Below, piece by piece: positions 38,689 to 48,048 of a DNA stretch of 64,000 bases. The number at the start of each line of letters is the position of its first letter. The stretch's first letter is position 1. Source of the DNA: Paenibacillus timonensis (GTDB lineage Bacteria; Bacillota; Bacilli; Paenibacillales; Paenibacillaceae); NCBI RefSeq assembly GCF_009725205.1, contig NZ_WNZY01000004.1:124001-188000 (forward strand). Reading direction: 5' to 3'. The translations under genes were made by a program, and so were the position numbers. Under the pieces are notes generated by a model. That model saw only the letters and a list, made by a program, of their open reading frames with translations. It did not search any database and was not told where the DNA came from.

Positions 38689-40998
38689 TTACACTGTGAC
38701 GGTCAGATCAGCGGAAAGCGTGTCGCGGCTGTCGCCCCCGACTTGAACGGAGACTATGCAAGGAACCGCCGCAAAACGCAACTCGTGGTTCCAGATCCCC
38801 AGCTCCTCCAGGCCCAACATGAACTCGACGACACGACTTTCTCCCGGGTTCATCTCGATTTTGTGGAACCCCTTCAGCTCGGCAATCCGCCGGGTGATGC
38901 CCGATTCCCGGGCTCGGATGTACAGTTGGACCGTTTCCGCCCCGCTCCTGGCCCCCGTATTTTCTACCTCGACGCGAACCTTCACCCGCTCCCCGTTCTC
39001 CAGCTCCGCCGTCGAGACGACTTCCCGGGACAAGGATAAATGGGCATAAGCAAACTGCGTATAGCTCAACCCGTAGCCAAACGGGTACAACGGCGCGGAG
39101 GGCATATCGACGTAATTTCGGGTTCGTCCGGGATCCTTTTGGTTGTAATACACGGGAAGTTGGGCTGAGGATCGCGGCAGCGTCACAGGCAGCTTGCCGC
39201 TCGGATTCGCGATGCCGAACAGGAGCTCCCCGATCGCCCGGCCGCCTTCCGTGCCGGGATACCACGCGCAGAGGACCGCACCGCATAAATCAACGACGTC
39301 GAGGAGCGCATGCGGGCGGCCTTGCACGATGACGGCGACGACCGGCGTGCCGGTGGCGGCAACGGCCTCGAGCAGTTCCCGCTGGACTCCGCCGAGCGAA
39401 AGGTCAGCCAGGTCGACGCCTTCGCCGCAGTCCATCTCGGACGGGCTGCCCTCTTTGACGATCGCCGCGCCGTTGTCTTCGAAGTCGCCTCCGAACTCTC
39501 GGGCGCTGCTTCCGCCGAGCACGAGTACCGCGACGTCCGCGCCCTGGGCAGCTTCAACCGCCTCGGCGAAGCCCGCCTTGGACCGGTCGCGGATGCCGCA
39601 TCCCAGGGCGTACACGACCTCGGTCTCTTCCGGGGCGCACGAACGGATGCCCTGCAGCACCGTCGTGCCCGTCCCTTCCCGCTGGACGCTCGTATAGTCG
39701 CCCAGCTGGTTGTACAAGCGGTCGGCGTTCGGGCCGATCACCGCGATCCTCCGCGTTCGGCCGACGATCGGCAGCAAGTCGCCTTCGTTCTTGAGCAGCA
39801 CGGCCGATTCGCGGGCGACCTGCAGGTTCACGTCCCGGAATTCCGGGCTGCCGACAATGGAAATGGCCCGGAGCTCCGGCACGTAAGGCCGGTCGAACAG
39901 CCCCAGCCGGAATTTCAGCCGCAGCACGCGCGCGGCCGCACGGTCGATCTCCGCCTCCTGCACCCATCCTAGGCGTACCGCCTCTTCCAGCGTGGAAAAA
40001 GCGGTATCCCATAAGCTAAGATCGACGCCTGACGCCAAGGCGAGGGCAGCCGCGGACTCATAGGTGCAGGTTAGCGCCAGCAGCCGGTCTACCGCGCAGC
40101 CGTCTGCCATCACCAGTCCTTCGAAGCCCCATTCCTCCCGTAGGATGCCGGTCAGCAAATCGCGGTTGGCATGGCACGGCACGCCATCAATTTCGTTATA
40201 GGCTGCCATGAAACCTGCAGCTCCGGCAAGAGCTCCCGCCCGGGCAGCCGGGAGATGGATCTCCCGCAGCTCCCGCGGCCCGATGGCCGCCGGACCGGCA
40301 TTACGCCCGCCTTGAGCCGCCCCCTGCGCGCATAAATGCTTCAGGACGACCGCGACGCGATCCGGCGCATCCAGCTTCTGCGGCTCGTCACCCTGCATTC
40401 CGCGCACCGCCGCTTCCGTGAAGCGGGCGGCCAAATAAGGATCCTCGCCGTAACATTCCTCGGAACGCCCCCAGCGCGGTTCCTGCAAAATATCGAGCGC
40501 CGAGACCAGCCCCACGTGCGCGCCGCGGCTGCGGATTTCCGCCGCCACATGGGCGTACGCCCGCTCCATCAGCTCGGGATTCCAGGTTGCCCCGGCGCCG
40601 AGATTGACCGGCAGCAGCGTCCCGTCCAGCGCCTGGTGGCCGTGCGGGCATTCCTCCGTCAACAGGACGGGAATGCCCAGCCGAGTATGCTCCAGCACGT
40701 ACTGCTGCACCATGTTCGCCACCCTCGCGCTATCCGCCGCGGCTATGCCGTTATCGTAATTCACGCCCGACCAAGGGTCGCTGCGAAACAAGCCGTACAG
40801 CGCGCCCATTCCGCCGCCTTTGGCTACTTCGTCCCTGAACGCATCGGTCAGCTCGAACGTTTCTCCCTTCCGCACATAAGCGTCCCAGCCGTACATCCGC
40901 TGATTGAGTTGGCCCACCTTTTCCCGGAGCGTCATCCGGGACAGCAAATCCGCTACCCGCTCTTCTAACGGAGCGGACGGCAGCTTGTAAGTTTCCAT
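38689..40998 (-). CDS. Family GH3 beta-glycosidase (beta-glucosidase-like)
   Basis: 769 residues, no signal peptide. Domains: GH3 N-terminal barrel (1-370) with LTEECPHGHQALDGTLLPVN, VGLVSALDILQEPRWGRSEE and the nucleophile Asp in GFEGLVMADGCAVDRLL; GH3 C-terminal sandwich (400-600, AVLVLGGSSAREFGGD); fibronectin III-like tail (680-769). It is the last gene of a unit with an ABC importer and YesM/YesN, so it should attack imported beta-linked oligosaccharides in the cytoplasm. Exact sugar unknown; the motif set suits glucosidase or xylosidase more than N-acetylglucosaminidase. Confidence 0.9.
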   Translation of the reverse strand: METYKLPSAPLEERVADLLSRMTLREKVGQLNQRMYGWDAYVRKGETFELTDAFRDEVAKGGGMGALYGLFRSDPWSGVNYDNGIAAADSARVANMVQQYVLEHTRLGIPVLLTEECPHGHQALDGTLLPVNLGAGATWNPELMERAYAHVAAEIRSRGAHVGLVSALDILQEPRWGRSEECYGEDPYLAARFTEAAVRGMQGDEPQKLDAPDRVAVVLKHLCAQGAAQGGRNAGPAAIGPRELREIHLPAARAGALAGAAGFMAAYNEIDGVPCHANRDLLTGILREEWGFEGLVMADGCAVDRLLALTCTYESAAALALASGVDLSLWDTAFSTLEEAVRLGWVQEAEIDRAAARVLRLKFRLGLFDRPYVPELRAISIVGSPEFRDVNLQVARESAVLLKNEGDLLPIVGRTRRIAVIGPNADRLYNQLGDYTSVQREGTGTTVLQGIRSCAPEETEVVYALGCGIRDRSKAGFAEAVEAAQGADVAVLVLGGSSAREFGGDFEDNGAAIVKEGSPSEMDCGEGVDLADLSLGGVQRELLEAVAATGTPVVAVIVQGRPHALLDVVDLCGAVLCAWYPGTEGGRAIGELLFGIANPSGKLPVTLPRSSAQLPVYYNQKDPGRTRNYVDMPSAPLYPFGYGLSYTQFAYAHLSLSREVVSTAELENGERVKVRVEVENTGARSGAETVQLYIRARESGITRRIAELKGFHKIEMNPGESRVVEFMLGLEELGIWNHELRFAAVPCIVSVQVGGDSRDTLSADLTVTV

Positions 40999-41050
40999 CC
41001 GTCTTCCTCCCGCTTATCGGCCGGAGGCCCAAACGCCGTCCGACCGTCTC

Positions 41051-42706
41051 CTAGTCATTGGCCGGTTCCATACCGGCCGCCGTATTCCCGCCGCCCGCAG
41101 ACGCCTCCTTGCAGACGCGCAGACCGCGGTACTCCTTCGGCGTCATGCCCGTGTACGTTTTGAACACGGACACGAAATACTTGTATTCCTTATAACCGAC
41201 CTTGTCCGCAATCTCGAATACCTTATCTTGCGTCGTGGCCAGCAGGTTTTTGGCCTGATCAATCCGCATCTCATTCATATACTCCGTAAACCCTTTTCCC
41301 GTGCTCTGCTTAAAAATATAACTGAAATAGCTCGGAGTGATTTTCAGCCAAGCGGCGACCTCGGAAGCCTTGAGGTCCGTGCGGTAACGGTCGACGATGA
41401 ACTTTTTCGCTTTTTCGACGATCCAGTAAGACTTGTCGATTCCGTTCTGGTCAATTAACCGCTGCAGTTCCTCCATATCCTCCAAGACCACCGTTTCAAG
41501 TCCGGCATAGGAGTTATATATATTCGGGTCCGGCTGTCCCCGGCGGGCGTAATCCAACCCGGTCATGCCGCTTTTGCGCAAGCGCTGGCGGAGCAGTGCA
41601 AACAATTCCTCGTACAGGTTCCAGAATTCCGGCAGCAAATAACCCGATTCCCGGCAAAACCGAACCATGCCCTCCACCGCCCGGCGAACTTCCTCCCGGT
41701 CCTGCTTGAAGAACGCGGATACGAGTCCTTGCACCGTCTCCGTGATATCGAACGCCGGCAGCGTCCGGCCGAACATCGCCGCATCGCCGTAGTCGGCCGT
41801 CAGGACCCGGCGCCCGTCCAGCACATGAAGCGCCAGCAGACGCACGGCTTCGGCGCAGCGATCCGCGGTTTCTTCCAGATCCTCGTATACGGAGGAAGCA
41901 CCGCCATAAATACGTCCCCCCGCTCCAGGGTCAAGCGAACCCATAGCCGAGGACAGCCTTTCGTCCCAAGCCTCCAGTTCGGCCCTTTGCTCCGAAGCCA
42001 AGAAGGTGATAAGTAAGTTTTCATGGTCGAAAACGGACAGCGCTCGAAACGGGCCAGCCTCCAGATTGCGATGCAACCCGAGCAACCAAGCTTCTTGGAT
42101 TTCTTCGAACCGCTCCGCTTCCATATCGGCAAATCGTTCGTGGAAATCGGCCAATTGGGTCGCTACGATGCGAAATTGGACGCCGTCCAGCGAAGGCGGC
42201 GGCTCTTTGCCGTACGCCGAGCCGTGCCGGGCCATGCCCGAAAGCCATAGCTCGATTTCCCGGTCTTTCTCTTCCTTATCGCCGGTCCGAATGCCGGCAA
42301 CGATTTTTTTCACGACCGAGCTCAATTCCTCGATATCGACCGGCTTCAGCAGATAGTCTTCCACGCCAAGCCGAATGGCCTGGCGTGCATATTCGAAATC
42401 CTCATAGCCGCTGATCATGACCACCTGCACCGCAGGATGCCGTTGCCGCAAATGCTTGGCCAGCTCCAGCCCGTCCATGCCGTCCATGCGGATGTCCGAA
42501 AGCACCAGTTGGACGCCATGCTCCTCGACCAGCCGCAGCGCCTCTTTTCCGTCATACGCCTCGCCTACGACTTCCACGCCCAGCTTCGTCCAGTCGATCG
42601 TATAACGCAGCCCCTCGCAGATGACCGCTTCGTCGTCCACGATCAGCATCTTCACCCGTTTACCAACGCCGGCAGGATCTATATTCGTTCCATAATCAAG
42701 ATTCAT
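41051..42706 (-). CDS. yesN: YesN-type response regulator (receiver plus AraC helix-turn-helix)
   Basis: 551 residues from ATG 42706 behind GGAGGTG, overlapping the kinase end by 11 bp. Receiver at about 17-135: KMLIVDDEAVICEGLRYTID, phospho-Asp in LVLSDIRMDGMDG, Lys in DYLLKPVDIEE. The middle 250 residues are the variable YesN linker. The C-terminal AraC region shows LKASEVAAWLKITPSYFSYI and FEIADKVGYKEYKYFVSVFK. With the upstream YesM kinase it likely senses a sugar signal and activates its own operon and two further units sharing the GGATAT promoter element. Confidence 0.92.
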   Translation of the reverse strand: MNLDYGTNIDPAGVGKRVKMLIVDDEAVICEGLRYTIDWTKLGVEVVGEAYDGKEALRLVEEHGVQLVLSDIRMDGMDGLELAKHLRQRHPAVQVVMISGYEDFEYARQAIRLGVEDYLLKPVDIEELSSVVKKIVAGIRTGDKEEKDREIELWLSGMARHGSAYGKEPPPSLDGVQFRIVATQLADFHERFADMEAERFEEIQEAWLLGLHRNLEAGPFRALSVFDHENLLITFLASEQRAELEAWDERLSSAMGSLDPGAGGRIYGGASSVYEDLEETADRCAEAVRLLALHVLDGRRVLTADYGDAAMFGRTLPAFDITETVQGLVSAFFKQDREEVRRAVEGMVRFCRESGYLLPEFWNLYEELFALLRQRLRKSGMTGLDYARRGQPDPNIYNSYAGLETVVLEDMEELQRLIDQNGIDKSYWIVEKAKKFIVDRYRTDLKASEVAAWLKITPSYFSYIFKQSTGKGFTEYMNEMRIDQAKNLLATTQDKVFEIADKVGYKEYKYFVSVFKTYTGMTPKEYRGLRVCKEASAGGGNTAAGMEPAND

Positions 42707-44498
42707 GGGGTTCACCTCCGGGATAGCAAGCCTCGGCAAAAGGGAAACGAAGCCGTACCCACGTGCCTTCGGCCGAAGTCTCTACGATCTCCAAACCGTA
42801 GTTCTGTCCGAAAAAGATCGATAGTCTTTCGTGAATGTTATGCATGGCTCCCTCCCTGGTTCCGCTGGTTCCTGTTCGCTCCAGGGCGTTCCGGATGGCT
42901 TCCGCCTTGCCGGGATCCATTCCTTTGCCGTTGTCGATGACGTCCACTCGAATTTCGCCTTCGCGGGCGTAACAGCGCACGCTCACTTCCCCGAACGGTT
43001 TGCCGCGGTCCAGGCCATGCTTGATGAAGTTCTCCACCAACGGCTGGATCGTAGCTTTCAACGTTACGGCCTCCTCGATGCCCGCCTCGGCGTGGAGGGA
43101 ATACTTCAACTTTTTCTCCCCGAGCCGACGCTGCTGCAGGTACAAGTAGGATTGGGCGAATTCCAGCTCCTTGCGCAGCGTGGTCTGATAGCTTCCGTTA
43201 TTCATGCTGGACCGGAAGAACTTCGACAGCATTTCGATCAGTTGGCTCGATTTCGTCGCCTGCTCCAATCGTGCCGTCCAACGGATCATATCGAGCGTAT
43301 TGTACAGAAAATGCGGATCCATCTGGTTTTGCATGAGCTTTAGCTCGGATTCCCGTTCCCTTAGCTCCAGCTTATATTTATGCTCGATGAGCTGCTGAAT
43401 CGTCGCGACCATCTCATTGAATTTGCGGTTTAATTCGGAAATTTCGTCGTTGGAATTGACCGGAACCCGAGCGTTGAAATCGCCGTAGGTGACTTTGCTG
43501 GTTTCTTTTTTGAGTCGCAAAATCGGTCGGATGATCGTATAGTGGAACCCGATCAATGCGGTTAACCCCAGCAGCATAATCGCCGTCAGGATGACCAGCA
43601 TCGTCATCTTGATCCCTCGGAACTCCTCGGATACCTTCGCTTCGGGAATCATGGCGACCACTTTCCAGTCGGTGTTTTCCATCCCCTTATATAGGGTCAA
43701 ATAACGCTGGCCGTTCACCTCGTACGTTAAGTCTCCCCGTCCGGACGAGAGCTTGTCCAGAAGCGGCGCTCCCGGTTGGAGCACGTCCGGCAACGGATTC
43801 TTCGATCCCAGGATCACCTGGCCTTCCGAGCCGACGATAAACACGCTCCCGGCCCCGTCCTTAAAAATCCCTTTCTCCAGTAAACCGACGATACTCGCTT
43901 CGTCCAAACGAATGATCAGCCTTCCGAGCGGTTTGGTAATCTGGCTGTAGGAGTTGAGGACGCGGAACATCGACAGGACGCGAACTTCGCCGTTCCAATC
44001 GCTATGGAGCGCATATCCTTCAGTCCAGGTAATCCCGCCTTTGCGCAACTTGGCGGCCTGTTCCCATTTTGTCTCGTCGCCGCTGAACGGCTCTCCCATT
44101 TCGATAAAGCTGCCATTGAATCCATTAACTTCGATGGATCGAATGTACCCCTTTGACATCAGTTGGAATGTTAAAAAATCCTCGATATTCCGCTTATAAG
44201 AAGCTTGCTGTTCGCTGCTGAGCGGAGGCGACGTGCGCAGAAAGTTCCGCATGTCCGGACTCAATATCAAGTAATTGGCGATATCCTCGACCATCTTGGT
44301 CTGCTCGCTGAGTTGGCCGGCGACGTTATCGAGATTTCGCTTGGTCGAATTGATGAACTGCTCCCGCAGGACCTCGTTAAATTGGATTTGCACGACCACG
44401 CCGACGCCAAACGTCGGGAGGATGACGAAGATCAAGAAGATGACAAGCGCCTTCCGCTTTAAACCAAAGCTGCCGAGCAACCTTCTATAGCCTGTCAT
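42696..44498 (-). CDS. yesM: YesM-type sensor histidine kinase
   Basis: 600 residues from ATG 44498 (GGAGGTG upstream). A membrane helix near residues 18-40, a large extracellular dCache-like sensor (to about 295), a second helix (MTMLVILTAIMLLGLTALIG), then HAMP, and a His_kinase domain with the phospho-His in LMQNQMDPHFLYNTLDMI. The HATPase contains QPLVENFIKHGL and VIDNGKGM. Such kinases respond to extracellular sugars, often with the cognate binding protein encoded just upstream, as here. Confidence 0.93.
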   Translation of the reverse strand: MTGYRRLLGSFGLKRKALVIFLIFVILPTFGVGVVVQIQFNEVLREQFINSTKRNLDNVAGQLSEQTKMVEDIANYLILSPDMRNFLRTSPPLSSEQQASYKRNIEDFLTFQLMSKGYIRSIEVNGFNGSFIEMGEPFSGDETKWEQAAKLRKGGITWTEGYALHSDWNGEVRVLSMFRVLNSYSQITKPLGRLIIRLDEASIVGLLEKGIFKDGAGSVFIVGSEGQVILGSKNPLPDVLQPGAPLLDKLSSGRGDLTYEVNGQRYLTLYKGMENTDWKVVAMIPEAKVSEEFRGIKMTMLVILTAIMLLGLTALIGFHYTIIRPILRLKKETSKVTYGDFNARVPVNSNDEISELNRKFNEMVATIQQLIEHKYKLELRERESELKLMQNQMDPHFLYNTLDMIRWTARLEQATKSSQLIEMLSKFFRSSMNNGSYQTTLRKELEFAQSYLYLQQRRLGEKKLKYSLHAEAGIEEAVTLKATIQPLVENFIKHGLDRGKPFGEVSVRCYAREGEIRVDVIDNGKGMDPGKAEAIRNALERTGTSGTREGAMHNIHERLSIFFGQNYGLEIVETSAEGTWVRLRFPFAEACYPGGEPHES

Positions 44499-44526
44499 CG
44501 CCTTCACCTCCGCCATTCGTGATGTC

Positions 44527-45357
44527 TTAGCCCTTAACCGCTCCTGCTGTCATTCCGGTAACCAATTGTTTCTGCAACAGGAGATAAAAGATAATGATCG
44601 GAATGAGCGCCATCGTTAGCGCCGCCATTTGCAGGGTGAGGCTCGCCGTCTCGATGCCGACGAAGTTGGCCAAGCCAAGCGGCAGCGTTTTGAGTGCGGA
44701 AGAGCTGATCAACACCAAGGCGAACAAGTACTCATTCCAGTTGTATATGAAGTTGAGGATGACGACGGTGGCCATCGCGGGTCTCGTGATCGGGAGAATG
44801 ATCGACCAGAAGATCCGGAAAATGCCCGCGCCGTCCATCACGCCCGATTCCTCCAAATCCTTGGGGAATCCCCGCATGAAGCCCTCCAGAATAATGATCG
44901 TTAAGGATAGGTGGAACGCCGTATACGGCAAGATTAACGATAAATGCGTATCCAGCAGATGCAATTTTTGCATGATCAGAAAGATCGGAATCAAAGTCGC
45001 ATGAATCGGCACCAGCATGCCGAGCAGAAATACGCCGTAGGTGAATCCGCGAAGCTTGAATTGAAACCGCGATAGGAAATAGGACGCCAAGGCCCCGAAA
45101 AATACGGTCACGATCAAGGAAGCAAACGTGACGAAAAGGCTGTTCAGAAAGTATACATTCATATTCGCGACCTTCCACGCCTCGGCGTAGTTGGAAAAAT
45201 GCAATGCCTCCGGGAACGAAAACGGACTGGCCGCGTATTCCTGTTCGTTTTTGAAAGAGTTGACGACCATCCAGAACAGCGGGACTATATTCATCATAGC
45301 GAATAGGCTTAGAAAAGTGTATGCAAATATTCGGAAGCCGACAGACTTCTTATTCAT
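44527..45357 (-). CDS. Carbohydrate ABC transporter permease, MalG/AraQ family
   Basis: 276 residues with six membrane segments; EAA-type loop near EESGVMDGAGIFRIFWSIIL and the C-terminal tail VTGMTAGAVKG. Start ATG follows GGAAGGAGG, 17 bp after the other permease. Second channel subunit of the importer whose binding protein starts at 47725. No ATPase gene nearby. Confidence 0.87.
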   Translation of the reverse strand: MNKKSVGFRIFAYTFLSLFAMMNIVPLFWMVVNSFKNEQEYAASPFSFPEALHFSNYAEAWKVANMNVYFLNSLFVTFASLIVTVFFGALASYFLSRFQFKLRGFTYGVFLLGMLVPIHATLIPIFLIMQKLHLLDTHLSLILPYTAFHLSLTIIILEGFMRGFPKDLEESGVMDGAGIFRIFWSIILPITRPAMATVVILNFIYNWNEYLFALVLISSSALKTLPLGLANFVGIETASLTLQMAALTMALIPIIIFYLLLQKQLVTGMTAGAVKG

Positions 45358-45374
45358 GGGTATATCCTCCTTCC

Positions 45375-46250
45375 TTAAGCTTCTTTTTCTCGGCCCAGTC
45401 GATTCACCAGGGAGATGACGATCAAGCTGAACAGCAGAATCAGGATCGACACGGCACTGCCGTATCCGTAACGCATGTTCATGAAGGCGCTGTTGTACAT
45501 GTGAATCGTCATGACCTCGGTTTGATGCGCCGGACCGCCGCCCGTCAGGATCTGAATCAGGTCGAAGACGCGGAAGGAGTTACTGATACTGTAGACGACC
45601 CCAACCATAAGCGTGCTGCGAATCATCGGAATCGTAATGCGAAAGGTGCGTTTGAGCCCGGTGGCTCCATCCAGTTCGGCTGCTTCGTTCACCTCGTCGG
45701 GGATGTTCTGCAGCGCGGCCAGGAAAATCACCATGTATAGTCCGCAGTTCTGCCAGATGTACGCAATGCTGATCGACAGCATCGACCACCGGTCGTCGCC
45801 GAGCCAATTTTGCTTCCAGCCGTCTAGGCCGATGATACTCAGCAGATTGTTCAGCATCCCGTACTCCGTGTTATAAACCATGCCCCAGATCAGGGACACC
45901 ATGACGGATGATATCACGACCGGCATGAAGCCAACCGTCCGGAAAAATCCGGAGCCTTTGAGTCCGCGGTTGAGCAGAAGCGCAAGCAATAGACCAAGCG
46001 GAATTTGGCCGATCAAGCCGGTCACCATGATGATGATGTTATTTTTGACGGATAGCCAGAAGGTGTCATCGCCCAGGATCTTCACGAAATTATCAAGGCC
46101 GACGAACTTCATCGAACCGATGCCGTTCCAATCCATCACCGAATAGTACAGAGACATTCCGATCGGAACGATGGCAATGCCCAGATAGATGATTAACGCC
46201 GGAAACAACCCGATAAAGATCGCCAGTTTCGTGCCTCGTAACGTTTGCAC
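45375..46250 (-). CDS. Carbohydrate ABC transporter permease, MalF/AraP family
   Basis: 291 residues, start GTG 46250 behind GGAGGG. Six membrane helices; the EAA loop is EAAELDGATGLKRTFRITIP. Pairs with the downstream permease. An inverted repeat in the 149-bp gap from the binding-protein gene may set expression ratios. Confidence 0.87.
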   Translation of the reverse strand: MQTLRGTKLAIFIGLFPALIIYLGIAIVPIGMSLYYSVMDWNGIGSMKFVGLDNFVKILGDDTFWLSVKNNIIIMVTGLIGQIPLGLLLALLLNRGLKGSGFFRTVGFMPVVISSVMVSLIWGMVYNTEYGMLNNLLSIIGLDGWKQNWLGDDRWSMLSISIAYIWQNCGLYMVIFLAALQNIPDEVNEAAELDGATGLKRTFRITIPMIRSTLMVGVVYSISNSFRVFDLIQILTGGGPAHQTEVMTIHMYNSAFMNMRYGYGSAVSILILLFSLIVISLVNRLGREKEA

Positions 46251-46306
46251 CAGAGGTTCCCTCCTTTTCCTTTATGTCGAATCTAGGTTCAAGCCCGATG
46301 AATGAA

Positions 46307-46329
46307 GAAAACCCGGGATTCGGGTTTTC
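46307..46329 (-). promoter_or_regulatory. Intercistronic hairpin between binding protein and permease
   Basis: Perfect 9-bp stem GAAAACCCG/CGGGTTTTC with a 5-nt loop. The following bases on the minus strand are only moderately T-rich (TTCATTCATC), so partial termination or mRNA end protection is likelier than a stop. Confidence 0.6.
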
Positions 46330-46399
46330 TTTCACGCATCGATTTTGAAAGACGTAAGCGCAAGTTTGATCGCGAATATAGAATGCCTACTCTTCTTCG

Positions 46400-47725
46400 T
46401 TAATTGCTGCTATAGTTCTCCATGGCTTCCTGAACTTCCTTAGCCAGCTCTTCTGGAGTGCCGCGGCCCACGGTCAAGGCTTGCAATCCGTTTTGCAGGA
46501 CGTCCACCACTTGCGTAGGAATAACGCTATCGAATACCGGGGCTGTACCGCCACCTGTCAGCGATAGCATTTCTTTCAGATATGGGCTGGCGTCTTCGGG
46601 AATTTCTACCTTAGCGGGCACGACCACCCCGTTGCGGATCAACTCTTTATACAGATCTTCGCTCACGAAAAACTTCAAGAACTCCTCGGCAGCCGCTTTT
46701 TTCTTCTCGTCGAGCCCGTTCTTGATAGCGATGCCGTATTGCACGATCCCGGCGCTCTTCTTCGGATCGCCTTTGCCGCCTTCTACGCTTGGGAACAGAG
46801 CGATGCCGAATTTATCTCCCTCTTCGTTGTTAATCCGTACTCGTCCATCGACGGTTGCGGAGGAAATATGCATGGCTGCCTTCCCTTGAATGAAGTAGTC
46901 CTGGCCTTGAACGGAGTCCATGTTGTTGGCGTCCGTATTGAAGGCACCCAACTTCGTCAGCTCATCGATGACCGAAAGCGCCTTGACGAACTCAGGGTCG
47001 GTGAACTTCGCTTTGCCTTCAAGCACGGCCGGAAGGAAATCGCTTCCGGTGAACCTGTCGCCGATGATGGAAATATAAGACGATTGCAGCGGCCATTGCT
47101 CTTTATTGCCGAGCGAAATCGGGGTAATCCCCGCCGCTTTCAGCTTCTTCACTGCATCGATGAATTTATCGTAGGTGTCGGGGAATTGATCGTAACCCAC
47201 TTGAGCGAACATCTCTTTGTTGTAATAAATGATGTCTACGAAGTTTTGCTTGGTCGGTACCGCATATTGCTGTCCGTCCACGTTAAATCCGGCTAACGCG
47301 GCCTCCGGCAGAATGGAGCCCCAGTTGTCCATCAGATCGTTGATCGGCTGAAGCAAATTACCGGCAACAAGCGGCGACAAATCCGCCCCTGGCCATACGA
47401 CGTTGATATCGGACAGGTTGTTGGCGGCCGCTAACGTGCGTAGCTTGGTTTTGTATTGGGCGGATGGTACGCCGTCTTGCTTAATTACGATGTTCGGGTG
47501 CTGCTTTTCGAACTCGGCGATCCGCGCTTTGTAGACTTCGTTGTCCACGTTCGGGGAAGTCCAAGGATGCATCATGTTTAAGGTAATCGTCTCCGCTTCG
47601 CCTGCGCCGCCGGAGTTGTTGTTGCTGCCCGCCGCGTTTTCGTTACCGCAAGCCGCCGTGAACAATGCCAGCACCGCAACCAAACCGAGCAGTACCGCTT
47701 TATTGCCTCTGTGTTTTTTGCCCAT
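46400..47725 (-). CDS. Sugar-binding lipoprotein of ABC importer
   Basis: 441 residues from ATG 47725. Signal peptide with lipobox ALFTAACG (Cys about residue 27), then a Ser/Asn/Gly-rich linker and a family 1 binding fold: LNMMHPWTSPNVDNEVYKAR, YAVPTKQNFVDIIYYNKEMF, YGIAIKNGLDEKKKAAAEEF. First gene of the importer-YesMN-GH3 operon. Its promoter carries the GGATAT element shared with GH130 and the DUF4127 operon. Ligand unknown; GH3 and GH130 suggest a beta-linked gluco- or manno-configured oligosaccharide. Confidence 0.88.
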   Translation of the reverse strand: MGKKHRGNKAVLLGLVAVLALFTAACGNENAAGSNNNSGGAGEAETITLNMMHPWTSPNVDNEVYKARIAEFEKQHPNIVIKQDGVPSAQYKTKLRTLAAANNLSDINVVWPGADLSPLVAGNLLQPINDLMDNWGSILPEAALAGFNVDGQQYAVPTKQNFVDIIYYNKEMFAQVGYDQFPDTYDKFIDAVKKLKAAGITPISLGNKEQWPLQSSYISIIGDRFTGSDFLPAVLEGKAKFTDPEFVKALSVIDELTKLGAFNTDANNMDSVQGQDYFIQGKAAMHISSATVDGRVRINNEEGDKFGIALFPSVEGGKGDPKKSAGIVQYGIAIKNGLDEKKKAAAEEFLKFFVSEDLYKELIRNGVVVPAKVEIPEDASPYLKEMLSLTGGGTAPVFDSVIPTQVVDVLQNGLQALTVGRGTPEELAKEVQEAMENYSSN

Positions 47726-47767
47726 AGTCAACCCTCTTCTCTTGTTTTTTGGATCTAGTCCTTAAAC

Positions 47768-47806
47768 ATAACAGGAAATGATCACTTTTGTTTCCTTACC
47801 TGTTAT
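47768..47806 (-). promoter_or_regulatory. Inverted repeat in the 5' leader of the binding-protein mRNA
   Basis: ATAACAGG/CCTGTTAT arms, 23 nt apart, begin right at the expected transcription start (about 47807) of the operon, so the mRNA would open with a hairpin or the DNA could bind a repressor. Confidence 0.5.
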
Positions 47807-47813
47807 ATTACCT

Positions 47814-47866
47814 ATTATAAAAGCTGCATCGATTCGACTATATCCTATAAATCTTCGATTATATCC
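47814..47866 (-). promoter_or_regulatory. Promoter of the ABC-YesMN-GH3 operon with paired GGATAT element
   Basis: On the minus strand: GGATAT (47861-47866), second GGATAT 21 bp later (47840-47845), then 20 bp and TATAAT (47814-47819). The proximal half site abuts the -35 position and no good -35 hexamer is present, as expected for an AraC/YesN-activated promoter. Confidence 0.75.
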
Positions 47867-47915
47867 GAAATATCTAGCTGGTTTTGATGTTTTTTATGCC
47901 GCTTTCAGAAAACAA

Positions 47916-47927
47916 TGTTATATAACA
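47916..47927. promoter_or_regulatory. Palindrome TGTTATATAACA
   Basis: Perfect 12-bp palindrome 50 bp upstream of the GGATAT pair, in the gap between GH130 and the binding-protein gene. May be an additional operator; no second copy of the exact word was noticed. Confidence 0.35.
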
Positions 47928-47990
47928 TAACATTTATTTTTCACTAACCGGTGCCTTTTCCCTTTTCAACCTCTTTCAGTAAGCGGTTGC

Positions 47991-48030
47991 AAAAATCGCT
48001 CTTGGAATAACCGCTTGATGCGGTCATTCC
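47991..48030 (-). terminator. Terminator of the GH130 gene
   Basis: Stem GGAATAACCGC/GCGGTCATTCC with one mismatch and a 5-nt loop, followed at short distance on the minus strand by GATTTTTGC. It lies 19 bp after the GH130 stop. Confidence 0.6.
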
Positions 48031-48048
48031 AATGGAGGCATTAGCAGT